Assembly: GCA_026709935.1 (NCBI GenBank)
Contig: JAPOSC010000014.1
Span: 1 to 48,317 of the forward strand
DNA from: Thiotrichales bacterium
Lineage (GTDB): Bacteria > Pseudomonadota > Gammaproteobacteria > HK1
Length of the DNA stretch: 48,317 bases
Direction: 5' to 3'
Part shown: positions 10,859-20,146 of the stretch, piece after piece
Numbering within the stretch: position 1 is the first letter of the stretch
Layout: each line of letters starts with the position of its first letter
Notes under the pieces: model-generated
Told to the model about the DNA's origin: nothing
What the model saw: only the letters and a program-made list of their open reading frames with translations
Databases searched by the model: none
Position numbers and translations under genes: made by a program

Positions 10859-11143
10859 TCAGCCGAGCTTGATGAGTGCAACCGCGAGACCGACGATGAT
10901 GCCGACGCCGCCCAGCAACCGCCACGTCAGGCGGGCTTCCAGGGCCGCGATTTCCGCCTTCAACTCCGCCTTGAACCACACCTTGAGCTCCGAGACCAAG
11001 CTGCCGAGGTCGATCCTGGTGGCGACATTCGGGACGAACTCCACCGCGAGCGCATTCGCCATGGCCTCCGCCTGCCGGGGCTCGACGCCGGCCTCCTCCA
11101 GGCGACGCGCGTAGCGCAGGGTGTCGAAGATCGAGACGGCCAT
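10859..11143 (-). CDS. Small coiled-coil protein with C-terminal membrane anchor (DUF1640-like)
   Basis: 94 residues: MAVSIFDTLRYARRLEEAG at the N-terminus, a helical charged segment (about residues 45-72, SELKVWFKAELKAEIAALEA) and one C-terminal membrane helix (WRLLGGVGIIVGLAVALIKLG). This arrangement, including the TLRYARRLEEAGV opening, is that of the DUF1640/CCDC90 family, whose mitochondrial relative MCUR1 acts at the calcium uniporter. The bacterial role is unknown. GGAG stands about 9 nt before the ATG. The same frame stays open upstream across the SDR gene, but that is antisense noise. Confidence 0.8.
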   Translation of the reverse strand: MAVSIFDTLRYARRLEEAGVEPRQAEAMANALAVEFVPNVATRIDLGSLVSELKVWFKAELKAEIAALEARLTWRLLGGVGIIVGLAVALIKLG

Positions 11144-11282
11144 GCGAATCACTCCGAATCCGGTCTTGTGCCGTGCGGCGATGAATCCGTGACGGATGAT
11201 AGGCAGCGGGCCGGGTTCCGTCCATGCCCTTGCCCGGGACTTTGATGCCGCCGTTTGTGGGCCGAGGTCGATTCGACGGGCA

Positions 11283-11340
11283 AGCCCGCAGTTTTCACCG
11301 ACTCGCGGCGGCGGAAGCGGATCGGTGAGATTTTCGGGCT
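11283..11340 (+). repeat. Dispersed palindromic element, copy B
   Basis: The arms AGCCCGCAGTTTTCACCGA (11283-11301) and ATCGGTGAGATTTTCGGGCT (11321-11340) pair with few mismatches around the centre CTCGCGGCGGCGGAAGCGG. This is the longest clean copy. It lies in the 276-nt divergent gap between the small coiled-coil gene (minus) and the SDR gene (plus). Confidence 0.8.
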
Positions 11341-11419
11341 GGACAGCACCCGGGTCGAGCGCGGATAGTCGCCACCATCCGCGGCGGGGCAGCCGCGACC
11401 GAGCGAGGCGGACCCGAAC

Positions 11420-12166
11420 GTGCGTGAAGTGATGCTCATTACCGGTGCAAGCCGGGGGATCGGCGCGGCGAGCGCGGTGCTCGCCGCCGAACGCGGATAC
11501 GACGTGGCGATCAGCTACCGGCGCGACGCCGGAGCGGCCGAATCCGTCGCCGAACGGGCCCGGACGCACGGCGCCCGGGCGGTGACGATCCGGGCCGACG
11601 TGGCGAACGAGGACGATGTCGAGCGGATGTTCGCCACCGTCGACGCCGAGCTCGGCCCGATCACGGTGCTGGTCAACAACGCGGGCACGCTCGATCTGCG
11701 GATGCGGCTCGACGAGATGACCGTCGAGCGGGTCGAACGCACCCTGCGGGTCAACATCCTCGGCATGTTCCTGTGCTGTCGCGCTGCGGTGCGCCGCATG
11801 TCCACGCGCCACGGAGGGGTCGGCGGCCGCATCGTCAACGTCTCGTCCGTCGCCGCCCGCATCGGCGGCTCGCGCGAGTACATCGACTACGCGGCCTCGA
11901 AGGGCGCGGTGGACACGATGACCGTGGGTCTCGCGAACGAGGTGGCGGAGGAAGGCATTCGCGTCAATGCGGTCCGGCCGGGCCTCATCTACACCGACAT
12001 CCACGCGCAGGGCGGCGAGCCGGGGCGGGTCGACCGGCTCAAGGCTGTGGTTCCCATGAAGCGCGGCGGAGACCCGGTCGAGGTCGCCCGCGCCATCCTG
12101 TGGCTGGCAGCGGAGGATTCGTCGTACTGCACCGGCTCGCTCATGGACGTGTCGGGGGGGCGTTGA
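11420..12166 (+). CDS. Short-chain dehydrogenase/reductase (FabG/glucose dehydrogenase-like)
   Basis: 248 residues, the usual SDR length. The cofactor site TGASRGIG is at residues about 8-15, NNAGT near 90, the catalytic Ser in VNVSSVAARIGG and the YAASK tyrosine-lysine pair follow, and the C-terminus ends with the NAD-binding YCTGSLMDVSGGR. The GTG at 11420 has GAGGCGG about 7 nt before it; GTG 11429 or ATG 11432 are alternatives. The substrate is unknown. The next gene is cysQ, 190 nt downstream. Confidence 0.88.
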   Translation: MREVMLITGASRGIGAASAVLAAERGYDVAISYRRDAGAAESVAERARTHGARAVTIRADVANEDDVERMFATVDAELGPITVLVNNAGTLDLRMRLDEMTVERVERTLRVNILGMFLCCRAAVRRMSTRHGGVGGRIVNVSSVAARIGGSREYIDYAASKGAVDTMTVGLANEVAEEGIRVNAVRPGLIYTDIHAQGGEPGRVDRLKAVVPMKRGGDPVEVARAILWLAAEDSSYCTGSLMDVSGGR

Positions 12167-12356
12167 ACGCCGTAGCCGGCCCACCCACCCGGCCACCCCG
12201 GACGAACACGGTCCCGACTTCGCGGGAAGCGTCGTCGCTGATGCCGTCTTTCCAGGGATCGAAGTTGCCGCACGGCTCGCATCGATCCGTGCATCGCGAA
12301 GAACGCCGATGCCGATGCCGATACCATCTTTCCAGGTAGGCAGTGGAATCCGCCGC

Positions 12357-13148
12357 ATGCATGCCGACACCGCCCCACTCGTCGACGCCCTGCGCGAGAT
12401 CGCGGGTCGGGCTGGCGCGGAGATCCTCGCGGTCTACGCAAGCGACTTCGCGGTGGGTGACAAGAACGACGCCTCACCGGTCACCGAAGCCGACACGCGG
12501 GCGGAACACGTCATCCTGGAGGGTCTGGCGCGATGCGCGCCGGGCATCCCGGTGGTGGCAGAGGAATCGGTCGCGGCCGGCCATGTCCCCGAGATCGACA
12601 GCGGACCGTTCTTCCTCGTCGATCCTCTCGACGGCACCCGGGAGTTCATCGGCCGCAACGGCGAATTCACGGTCAACATCGCGCTCGTGGAAGACGGCGT
12701 GCCCACCGCCGCCGTGGTCCACCTCCCCGCCCTCGGCGAGACCTGCTGGACCGCCGGCGACGGGACGGCGTGGCGCGTCCGGGATGGCGGCGCACCGGAG
12801 CGCATCGCCTGCCGTCGGCCCGGACGCCGGCTCGTCGCCATCGCGAGCCGCTCGCACCGCAGCCCCGAGACCGATGCGTACCTGCGGCGTTTCGAGATCG
12901 CCGAAACCGTGAGCGCGGGCTCGTCGCTGAAGTTCTGCCGGATCGCCGAGGGCGCGGCGGACCTGTATCCGCGGCTCGGCCGCACCATGGAGTGGGACAT
13001 CGCGGCCGGCCACGCCATTGTCACGGCGGCGGGCGGGAGCGTGGAAACCCTGGACGGCAGACCCCTGGTCTACGGCAAGCCCGGGTTCGAGAACCCGCAT
13101 TTCGTGGTGCGCGGATTGCCGCCCGCATTGAAAGAGATCAACCCATGA
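12357..13148 (+). CDS. cysQ: 3'(2'),5'-bisphosphate nucleotidase CysQ
   Basis: 263 residues of the inositol-monophosphatase superfamily. Metal-binding motifs are visible: AEES near residue 69, DPLDGTREFI near residues 87-96 and WDIAAGHAI near 213. The TREFI form of the second motif is typical of CysQ. It hydrolyses the PAP left after sulfate assimilation. The ATG at 12357 begins the domain; an ATG at 12309 would add 16 unconserved residues. The stop overlaps the next start by ATGA, implying translational coupling with the quinone oxidoreductase. Confidence 0.92.
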   Translation: MHADTAPLVDALREIAGRAGAEILAVYASDFAVGDKNDASPVTEADTRAEHVILEGLARCAPGIPVVAEESVAAGHVPEIDSGPFFLVDPLDGTREFIGRNGEFTVNIALVEDGVPTAAVVHLPALGETCWTAGDGTAWRVRDGGAPERIACRRPGRRLVAIASRSHRSPETDAYLRRFEIAETVSAGSSLKFCRIAEGAADLYPRLGRTMEWDIAAGHAIVTAAGGSVETLDGRPLVYGKPGFENPHFVVRGLPPALKEINP

Positions 13149-14152
13149 CCACACCGTCGATTCCAGCCCGCATGACCGCAATCGAGGTCGCCGGACCCGG
13201 CGGCCCCGAAATGCTCGCCCCCACCGAGCGCGAGGTCCCCGAGCCCGGTCCCGGCGAAGTGCTGGTTGCGGTCGAGGCGGCGGGGGTGAACCGTCCCGAC
13301 GTGATGCAGCGCCAGGGCCTCTATCCGCCGCCTCCCGGGGCGCCGGACATCCCGGGCCTGGAGGTCGCGGGCACCGTGGCCGCGCTCGGCGAAGGGGTCG
13401 ATACCCCGGCGGTCGGGGCCCGCGTGTGCGCGCTCGTCGCCGGTGGCGGCTACGCCGAGTACTGCACCGCGCCGGCTGCGCTGTGCCTGCCGGTGCCCGC
13501 CGGGCTCGGCGCGATCGAAGCCGCGGCGCTCCCCGAAACCTTCTTCACGGTGTGGACCAACGTCTTCGACCGCGCCCGCCTCGCCGAGGGCGAGTCGCTC
13601 CTCGTGCACGGGGGATCGAGCGGCATCGGCACCACCGCGATCCAGCTCGCCAGGGCGTTCGGCGCGACCGTCTACGTCACCGCGGGCTCGAAGGCGAAAT
13701 GCGACGCCTGCCTCGCGCTCGGAGCCGATGCCGCTATCGACTACCGCGAGGAGGACTTCGTCGAGCGCGTGCGGGCATTGACCGGCAAGCGCGGGGTCGA
13801 CGTGGTGCTCGACATGGTCGCCGGCGACTACCTCGCGCGGAACCTGAAATGCCTGGCCACCGAGGGCCGGCTCGTCATCATCGCGGTCCAGCGCGGACCG
13901 AAGGTCGAGCAGCTCAACGTTCTGCCCATCATGCTCAACCGGCTGACGGTCACCGGCTCCACGCTCCGCCCCCGCACCGTGGAGCAGAAGGCGGACATCG
14001 CGCGCGCGCTCCACGAGCGGGTGTGGCCGCTGCTCGCGGCAGGCACCATCCGACCGATCGTGCACGCGCGGTTCCCGCTCGCCGACGCGGCCGGCGCCCA
14101 CCGGCTGATGGAGAGCAGCAAGCACATCGGGAAGATCATGCTGGAGGTGTAA
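13145..14152 (+). CDS. NAD(P)H quinone oxidoreductase (zeta-crystallin/PIG3-like MDR)
   Basis: 335 residues of the zinc-free medium-chain dehydrogenase family. An N-terminal GroES-like domain (EAAGVNRPDVMQRQGLYPPP) is followed by the nucleotide-binding segment HGGSSGIGTTAIQLA and the PIG3-type tail with NRLTVTGSTLRPR. It lacks the zinc-binding Cys set of alcohol dehydrogenases. The start overlaps the cysQ stop (ATGA at 13145-13148). The longer frame opening at 12533 runs antiphase through cysQ and is not used. Confidence 0.92.
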   Translation: MTTPSIPARMTAIEVAGPGGPEMLAPTEREVPEPGPGEVLVAVEAAGVNRPDVMQRQGLYPPPPGAPDIPGLEVAGTVAALGEGVDTPAVGARVCALVAGGGYAEYCTAPAALCLPVPAGLGAIEAAALPETFFTVWTNVFDRARLAEGESLLVHGGSSGIGTTAIQLARAFGATVYVTAGSKAKCDACLALGADAAIDYREEDFVERVRALTGKRGVDVVLDMVAGDYLARNLKCLATEGRLVIIAVQRGPKVEQLNVLPIMLNRLTVTGSTLRPRTVEQKADIARALHERVWPLLAAGTIRPIVHARFPLADAAGAHRLMESSKHIGKIMLEV

Positions 14153-14330
14153 TTCCGTTTATGAGCAACACGCGGTGGACAGAACCGCGGAAGGAGGATG
14201 GGCACTTCCGGAAAACGGGGCGCTGATCCGCAGAGCCGAAGAAGACGGCCAATGATGAATCATGGGGCGAGTGCCGGGACGGCGGAGGCGGTCGCATGCC
14301 CCGGCGCCCGGCAACGGACACGCGCAGGAA

Positions 14331-15863
14331 TCAGTCGAGCGTGTCCAGCACCGGATCGAGTTCGTCGAGGAGCGCGATGCCGCGCTTCAGGTCGGCGGCC
14401 ATCTCGCGGTCTTCCTCGCGAAACGCGATGCGTTCGCGGATGAGGCGATGTGCTTCCTCCAGCCGCTCGCTTGAGCGCAGCGGGCGCAGGAGGTCGATCC
14501 CCTGCGCGGCCGCGACCAGCTCGATCGCGAGCACCCACCGCACGTTGGCGACCACCGTGCGCAGCTTGAGGGCCGCCCCCATCCCCATCGAGACGTGATC
14601 CTCCTTGTCCGCGGAGGTGGGGATGGAGTCGATCGAGGCGGGATGACACGCCACCTTGTTCTCCGACACCAGGGCCGCCGCGGTCACCTGGGCCATCATG
14701 AAGCCGGAATCGAGACCCGCGTCGCGCATGAGGAACGGCGGCAGGCCGGAGAACGCGGTGTTGGTCAGCTTCTCGATCCGCCGCTCGCTGATGGAGGCGA
14801 GCTCCGCCAGCGCGATGGCCAGGAAGTCCGCCGCGAACGCCATCGGCTGACCGTGGAAGTTGCCGCCGGAGAGGATCTCCCCGCCCCCCGCTCCGTCACC
14901 CGGAAAGACGAGCGGATTGTCGGTAACCGCGTTCATCTCGACCGCGACCTTGGTCTCGACATCCGCGAGCACGTCGCGCACCGCACCGTGCACCTGGGGG
15001 GCGCAGCGCACGCTGTACGGATCCTGCACCCGCACGTCGCCCGCCCGGTGGGATTCCCGGATGGCGGAACCGCGCATCAGCGACCACAGGTTCGCGGCCG
15101 AGACGCGCTGCCCCGGGTGCGCCCGCAGCGCGTGCAGTCGAGGGTCGAACGCGGTGTCGGTACCGCGCAGCGCGTCGGTGGAGAGCGCGGCGGCAAGGTC
15201 CGCGATCCGCACCAGACGACGCGCATCGAGGCACGAGAGCGCGAGCAGCGAGGTCATCGCCTGCGTGCCGTTGATGAGGGCGAGCCCCTCCTTCGGCCCG
15301 AGCGCAAGCGGCCTGATCCCGGCGCGACGCAAGCCCTCGGCGGCAGGTGCCGACCGACCGTCGATCCGAACCTCCCCGCACCCGATCAGCGGCAGAGCCA
15401 GATGCGCCAGGGGCGCGAGATCTCCGCTCGCCCCCACCGACCCCCGGCTCGGCACGAGCGGCAGCACCCCGGCATCGAGAAGGGCGAGCAGTGCCTCGAC
15501 GACCTGCGCCCGCACGCCGGAGTAGCCGCGGGACAGGGTGTTCGCCCGCAGGAGGAGCATCCCGCGCACCGCTTCGTCGTCGAGCGGTTCGCCGAGCCCG
15601 GAGGCATGGCTCAGGAGGAGCCGCCGCTGAAGCTGGGAGAGCCGATCATCGGCGATGCGAACGCCCGCGAGATCTCCGAACCCGGTGTTCACGCCATAGA
15701 CGGCATCACCGACTTCGACAGCGTGCTGCACCGCGCCCTGCCCGGCCACGATCTGCGCCCGCGCGGGCGGCGCGAGCGTGCAGGACACGCCGCGGCGCGC
15801 CACGGCATCGAACTGCTCGAGTCCGAGCGACTCGCCGTCGATGAGGATGGGCGCCGGAGCCAC
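14331..15863 (-). CDS. hutH: Histidine ammonia-lyase
   Basis: 510 residues, the normal HAL length. The self-forming MIO cofactor triplet A145-S146-G147 lies in GSVGASGDLAPLAH; the catalytic tyrosine region is DAVYGVNTGFG (Tyr56); NGTQAMTS and SVRCAPQVHG follow. It deaminates histidine to urocanate. The GTG start is supported by GGGAG about 7 nt upstream. No hutU, hutI, hutG or hutC lies nearby, so the rest of the pathway must be elsewhere, or the enzyme makes urocanate for another use. The neighbouring ornithine-cyclodeaminase-family gene is in the same direction. Confidence 0.95.
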   Translation of the reverse strand: MAPAPILIDGESLGLEQFDAVARRGVSCTLAPPARAQIVAGQGAVQHAVEVGDAVYGVNTGFGDLAGVRIADDRLSQLQRRLLLSHASGLGEPLDDEAVRGMLLLRANTLSRGYSGVRAQVVEALLALLDAGVLPLVPSRGSVGASGDLAPLAHLALPLIGCGEVRIDGRSAPAAEGLRRAGIRPLALGPKEGLALINGTQAMTSLLALSCLDARRLVRIADLAAALSTDALRGTDTAFDPRLHALRAHPGQRVSAANLWSLMRGSAIRESHRAGDVRVQDPYSVRCAPQVHGAVRDVLADVETKVAVEMNAVTDNPLVFPGDGAGGGEILSGGNFHGQPMAFAADFLAIALAELASISERRIEKLTNTAFSGLPPFLMRDAGLDSGFMMAQVTAAALVSENKVACHPASIDSIPTSADKEDHVSMGMGAALKLRTVVANVRWVLAIELVAAAQGIDLLRPLRSSERLEEAHRLIRERIAFREEDREMAADLKRGIALLDELDPVLDTLD

Positions 15864-16030
15864 GTCAGGCTCCCGCCGGCGTCATCGCGCGGCGCCGGCG
15901 AGGTAGTGATTGAAGGGGCGATTGCAGAACGCGCCACCCGGAGTTCCCGGCGACACACCCGCCCAGGCCGTGGCGGGCCGGCGTGCGGGCGCGGCGCGCT
16001 GCCCCCCGCCGGATCCGGGGAGCGACGCGA

Positions 16031-17047
16031 TCACTCGTCACGCGGCGACGCATGGTAGGTGAGCATCGTCCCGACGCCGCGCTCCTTCGCCTTCTCGAAA
16101 GCCAGGTGCCCGAGCACGATGTCGCTGATCGCGAAGCCCTTGTGCCAGAACAGGATGCGCTCCTCGTCCGATTCCCGCCCCGGCTTGATCCCGGCCACGA
16201 CTTCGCCGATCTCGCCGTGGACATGTTCGTCCCGAATCGCGCCCTCCTGGATCATCCCGGCGAAGGTCCCGTACTTCGAAGTGTGGCACTGGTTCCAGTC
16301 GTCGACGAAGAACTTGTCGACCGAGAACGGCAGTGTGCGCTCGACCGAAAGCACCGCGCCGTACGCCTGGAGCAGCGCCCCGGGCTTGACCGCGCGGTCC
16401 GGGACCAGCACCACCTCCTCGGTGAGGCGGGAGGCGTCGATGATGATGTCCGCATCGCGCACGGTGTCGAGGCAGTTGTCCATCACCCGGACTTCCTTGC
16501 CCAGGCGTTCGGACATGATGCGACAGAAGCGCTCGCGCGATTCGGGGCGCTTGCTCGTGACCCGGATCTCCTCGAAGTCGAACAGCAGATCCATCATCGC
16601 GACGTTGTACCAGGAGGTCCCGCGCGCCCCGATGTGGCCAAGCACCTTCGAATCCTTGCGGGCGAGGTGCTTCGCTCCCATCGCGGTCACCGCGCCGGTG
16701 CGCATCCAGGTGATCGCGGTCGAGTTGACGATCGCGTAGGGCGCACCGGTCTCGGGACGGATGAGCAGCAGGGTCGAGAGCTCCGACGGCAGGCCATGCT
16801 CGTGGTTGCGGCTGAAATCCCCCAGCACCTTGACTCCGACGGACTGGATCGGACCCACGTAGCCCTTGAGGATGTTGAAGATGTTCTGCGGCCAGTTCAG
16901 CGGAATGTGGTCCTTCGACGGAAGAAGGACATCCTTGCGGCCATGGGCGTCGAGGCCCATCTCGACCGCGGCGAGCATGTCCTCGAGACTCAGTTCGAGC
17001 GAATCCACATCTTCCTTGGAGAGAAACAGGACTTCTATCGCAGACAC
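16031..17047 (-). CDS. Ornithine cyclodeaminase/mu-crystallin family protein
   Basis: 338 residues. The opening VLFLSKEDVDSL, the central TAITWMRTGAVTAMGAKHLA, and the dinucleotide-binding stretch VLGHIGARGTSW mark the OCD/mu-crystallin superfamily, whose members make proline from ornithine, or reduce ketimines or alanine precursors. The Rossmann glycines are GHIGARG in place of the common GxGxxA. The GTG start has an excellent AGGAGGTCAT SD. It belongs to the subgroup ending GHLAFEKAKERGVGT, often found with amino-acid transporters; true substrate unknown. It lies upstream of hutH by 167 nt. Confidence 0.85.
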   Translation of the reverse strand: MSAIEVLFLSKEDVDSLELSLEDMLAAVEMGLDAHGRKDVLLPSKDHIPLNWPQNIFNILKGYVGPIQSVGVKVLGDFSRNHEHGLPSELSTLLLIRPETGAPYAIVNSTAITWMRTGAVTAMGAKHLARKDSKVLGHIGARGTSWYNVAMMDLLFDFEEIRVTSKRPESRERFCRIMSERLGKEVRVMDNCLDTVRDADIIIDASRLTEEVVLVPDRAVKPGALLQAYGAVLSVERTLPFSVDKFFVDDWNQCHTSKYGTFAGMIQEGAIRDEHVHGEIGEVVAGIKPGRESDEERILFWHKGFAISDIVLGHLAFEKAKERGVGTMLTYHASPRDE

Positions 17048-17115
17048 AGGATGACCTCCTGCACGGACGGGAACTGGGACGCTCGCGAATATCGGTCTCG
17101 CCCGGGCATCCCGCC

Positions 17116-17174
<59 letters not shown>

Positions 17175-17247
17175 CGGCGACCATACCATGCGGACGGCCT
17201 CGCGCCGGGGCAACGTATGCGCGCACGGCGGTTCGTCCCGGCGCCCG

Positions 17248-17303
17248 GCGCGAAAATTTCACCGCTCGGCGGCGGCGGGCCCGGATCGATGAAATTTTGG
17301 CGC
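17248..17303 (+). repeat. Dispersed palindromic element, copy C
   Basis: The arms GCGCGAAAATTTCACCG and ATCGATGAAATTTTGGCGC pair around the GC-rich centre CTCGGCGGCGGCGGGCCCGG. It lies between the PhnD-like gene and the ornithine-cyclodeaminase-family gene (both minus). Confidence 0.78.
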
Positions 17304-17344
17304 GGCTCGCGGCGACGATGCGGGGGCAGGGAGGAGTCCCGCCT

Positions 17345-18169
17345 TCAATCGAGATGCGGGTATCCCGACGCGACCGCGGCACGCTCCATGTCGAGCAGGG
17401 AGTCGTAGGCATCCGTCGGCAGGGCCGAGAGGCCGCAGATGAGCAGCGCCTCGCGGGTGGCGGCGAGATCCGGTCGGGCGAATGCCCGCGCGAGCGCGCT
17501 CCGGATCGATCCGAGCGTCGAGTCGGAGATGTCAGGGGCGGTCACGAACGGCAGGCCCGGAGCCGATGCGGTCCGGCCCACGACCTCGAGCCCGGTCAAC
17601 ATCGAAGGACGATACCGGGCGCAGAGCGCCCACGTCACGCAGTCGACCGCGCAGACATCGGCCCGTCCGCGGCGCACCGCCTCCATGCTGGCGGCGTGGG
17701 CGCCGGTTTCGATGGCGCACGCGAAAAACCGCCCACCGCGCGCGAGCGGAGCGATCAGGCGGCGCAGCGCGTTGTACCCCGACTGGGAGTCGCGCGAGTT
17801 GAAAGCGCACACCGCGCCCCGCAGCTCGCTCGGGGTGGTGACATGACTTGCCGCCCGCGCCACCACCACGCTGGAGTACCGGGGGCCATCGCAGCCGGGC
17901 GCCGCGTAGTGCGGAGTCGCGACCACCCGCACCGCGCCCCGCAGCGCCGTCGCGACCGGATATCCGCACGATTGCGAGAACAGCAACCCGTCCGGCCGCC
18001 ATGCAGCGTGGTGATCCGCCGGACGCTCGAGCGCAGCCGGCACGCCGGCGATCCCAACTTCCCGCAACTCCTCGGCCCGCAATTCTTCGGCGATCGCGCG
18101 CCATAACCGGTCGGTCCATTCCCGGACCTCGGGCAGGTCGTACATTGGCAGGCTCGCGCGCAGCATCAT
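17345..18169 (-). CDS. PhnD-like periplasmic-binding-fold protein without a signal peptide
   Basis: 274 residues resembling phosphate/phosphonate binding proteins of the PhnD superfamily (MYDLPEVREWTDRLW at the start, LFSQSCGYPV, GAVCAFNSRDSQSGYNALR, RGRADVCAVDCVTWA). The typical order of a type II binding fold is visible. There is no signal peptide or lipobox, which is unusual for an ABC binding protein, and no phosphonate permease or ATPase is near. It may be a cytoplasmic sensor or ligand-binding enzyme. It is divergent from the Dpp-type binding protein. Confidence 0.78.
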   Translation of the reverse strand: MMLRASLPMYDLPEVREWTDRLWRAIAEELRAEELREVGIAGVPAALERPADHHAAWRPDGLLFSQSCGYPVATALRGAVRVVATPHYAAPGCDGPRYSSVVVARAASHVTTPSELRGAVCAFNSRDSQSGYNALRRLIAPLARGGRFFACAIETGAHAASMEAVRRGRADVCAVDCVTWALCARYRPSMLTGLEVVGRTASAPGLPFVTAPDISDSTLGSIRSALARAFARPDLAATREALLICGLSALPTDAYDSLLDMERAAVASGYPHLD

Positions 18170-18472
18170 GAGAGCGCATGTTCCGGCGCGGCGGGAATCA
18201 GCGATGCCCGCCGGCGGCCCGATCGGCCCTCATGCGGTGCGATTCCGGCGAGTTGCGGATATCGGGAGCATCCCTTCGGACCGATTCCGGTCACCTCTTC
18301 CAGGCCGGTGGGATGACCGGCAGGAACGGCCGGGCGGGAATCGCCGATCTTCTCAGACACGGGCGGCTCGACTACCCTTCCCGACCATGCGGCGTCCGAC
18401 TGCCACGGCACGGACATCGCCCCTGCCGTCGGCACGGCGGCACCCACGACACGACCCCGAAGGAGATTGCTC
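18170..18472. other. Divergent promoter region
   Basis: This 303-nt gap lies between the PhnD-like gene (minus) and the Dpp-type binding protein (plus) and should contain both promoters. No convincing -35/-10 pair, riboswitch or long inverted repeat is visible. The SD of the binding protein (AAGGAG) lies at the right end. Confidence 0.5.
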
Positions 18473-20146
18473 ATGGCGAAAGAACGAGAACATCCAGGAC
18501 TGAATCAACTCAAGCAGCAGTTCAACGAAGGCAAGCTGGGCCGCCGCGAGTTCATCCGCTACGCGACGCTGCTCGGCGTGTCCGCGACCGCCGCCTACAG
18601 CATGGTGGGCCTGGTCGCTCCTGAGCCGGTCCGCGCCGCGGACATGCCCAAGGGCGGATCGATGCGGATCTCGATGCGCGTGTACAAGGTCGACAGCCCG
18701 CACACCTACTCGTGGCTGCACGACTCGAACCAGGGACGCGGCACCCACGAGTATCTCGCCAAGACCGGCTCGGACAACGTCACCCGGCCGTATCTCTGCA
18801 AGGAGTGGAAGGCGAGCGCCGACCTCAAGACCTGGGATCTGCACCTGCAGAAGATCAAGTGGCACAACGGCCGCGACTTCACCGCCGACGACGTCATCTG
18901 GAACATCAAGCACTGCCTCGACCCCAATACCGGCTCCTCGGTCCTCGGCCTGATGAAGGGCTACATGCTGGAAGAGTATGACACCGGCGAGAAGGACGAC
19001 AGCGGCAACGCGAAAATGAGCACCCGCCTGTGGGACGCCAACGCGATCGAGAAGGTGGACGACCACACCGTGCGGCTCAACCTCAAGGAAGCGCAGGTCG
19101 CGGTGCCGGAGCACATGTTCCACTATCCCTTCGCCATCCTCGATCCCGAGGAAGGCGGCACGTTCGGCCCCGGCTCGAACGGCACCGGCCCCTATCCGCT
19201 GGTCGAGCAGAGCGTCGGCGAGAAGGCGGTGCTCCGTCGGCGCGACGGCTGGTGGGGTGGCGAGAGCTTCCTCGACGAGCTGGTCTACGTCGACCTCGGC
19301 GACGACCCGTCCGCCACCGTCGGCGCAATCGCTTCGCAGCAGGTCCACGGCCAGTACAGCTCCGATGCGGACATCAACACCATCGACATCCTCAGGAGCC
19401 TCCCGCACGTCACGATCCAGGAGGTGATTACCGCGGCGACCGGCGTCGCCCGGGTGCAGATGGATCGCGAGGAGTTCAAGGATCCAAGAATTGCGCGGGC
19501 GATGCGGCTCGCGGTCGACACCCCCCGCTGCCTGGAGCTGGCCTACCGCAACATCGGATCGCCCGGGGAGCACCACCATGTATGCCCCGTGCATCCGGAC
19601 TACAAGAAGCTGTCCTTCATGAGCCGGGACGTGGCAGCGGCGAAGAAGCTGCTGGCCGAAGCCGGTTACCCGGACGGCATCGAGTTCGAGATCGCGGCAA
19701 AGAAGGAGCCGGCGTGGGAGTTGCAGGCGGTGCAGGCCATGGTGGAGCAGTGGAAAGAGGCCGGCATCCGCGTGAACATCAACCTGATGCCGTCGGCGCA
19801 GTTCTGGGACGTGTGGGACAAGGTGCCGTTCGGATTCACCGCCTGGGCGCATCGCCCGCTGGGCTTCATGGTGCTGGCGCTAGCGTACCGCTCGGGCGTG
19901 CCGTGGAACGAGTCGCGCTTCAGCGACGCCGAGTTCGACACGCTGCTGACCAAGGCGGAAGGCACCCTCGATATCGCCGAGCGCACCGAGATCATCGGCC
20001 AGCTCCAGACGATCATGCAGGAGCGCGGTCCGCTCGTGCAGCCGCTGTGGCGCGGTCAGTTCGCCGCGTTCGACAAGCGGGCGATGGGCTTCCGGATCCA
20101 CCCGACGGGATACATCTTCCCCGAGGAGCTTGCTCTGCAGACCTGA
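18473..20146 (+). CDS. Dpp/Opp-type ABC substrate-binding protein, Tat-exported
   Basis: 557 residues of the family 5 extracellular binding proteins (peptides, nickel, opines, sugars). The N-terminus has a twin-arginine signal (GRREFIRYATLLGVSATAA, residues about 24-42). The family core includes WKASADLKTWDLHLQ and WHNGRDFTADDVIW, and the later segment AAKKLLAEAGYPDG. The ATG at 18473 is 7 nt after AGGAG; a TTG six bases earlier has no space for the SD. It heads an operon with two permeases and a fused ATPase. A stable hairpin follows the stop. The ligand is not predictable; the HutH and OCD neighbours suggest amino acids or peptides. Confidence 0.9.
   Translation: MAKEREHPGLNQLKQQFNEGKLGRREFIRYATLLGVSATAAYSMVGLVAPEPVRAADMPKGGSMRISMRVYKVDSPHTYSWLHDSNQGRGTHEYLAKTGSDNVTRPYLCKEWKASADLKTWDLHLQKIKWHNGRDFTADDVIWNIKHCLDPNTGSSVLGLMKGYMLEEYDTGEKDDSGNAKMSTRLWDANAIEKVDDHTVRLNLKEAQVAVPEHMFHYPFAILDPEEGGTFGPGSNGTGPYPLVEQSVGEKAVLRRRDGWWGGESFLDELVYVDLGDDPSATVGAIASQQVHGQYSSDADINTIDILRSLPHVTIQEVITAATGVARVQMDREEFKDPRIARAMRLAVDTPRCLELAYRNIGSPGEHHHVCPVHPDYKKLSFMSRDVAAAKKLLAEAGYPDGIEFEIAAKKEPAWELQAVQAMVEQWKEAGIRVNINLMPSAQFWDVWDKVPFGFTAWAHRPLGFMVLALAYRSGVPWNESRFSDAEFDTLLTKAEGTLDIAERTEIIGQLQTIMQERGPLVQPLWRGQFAAFDKRAMGFRIHPTGYIFPEELALQT

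Noticed and set aside
10859-12370. A 503-codon minus frame joining the small coiled-coil gene with upstream sequence
   Set aside because: The upstream part is antisense to the SDR gene; the ATG at 11143 has its own SD and starts the family domain.
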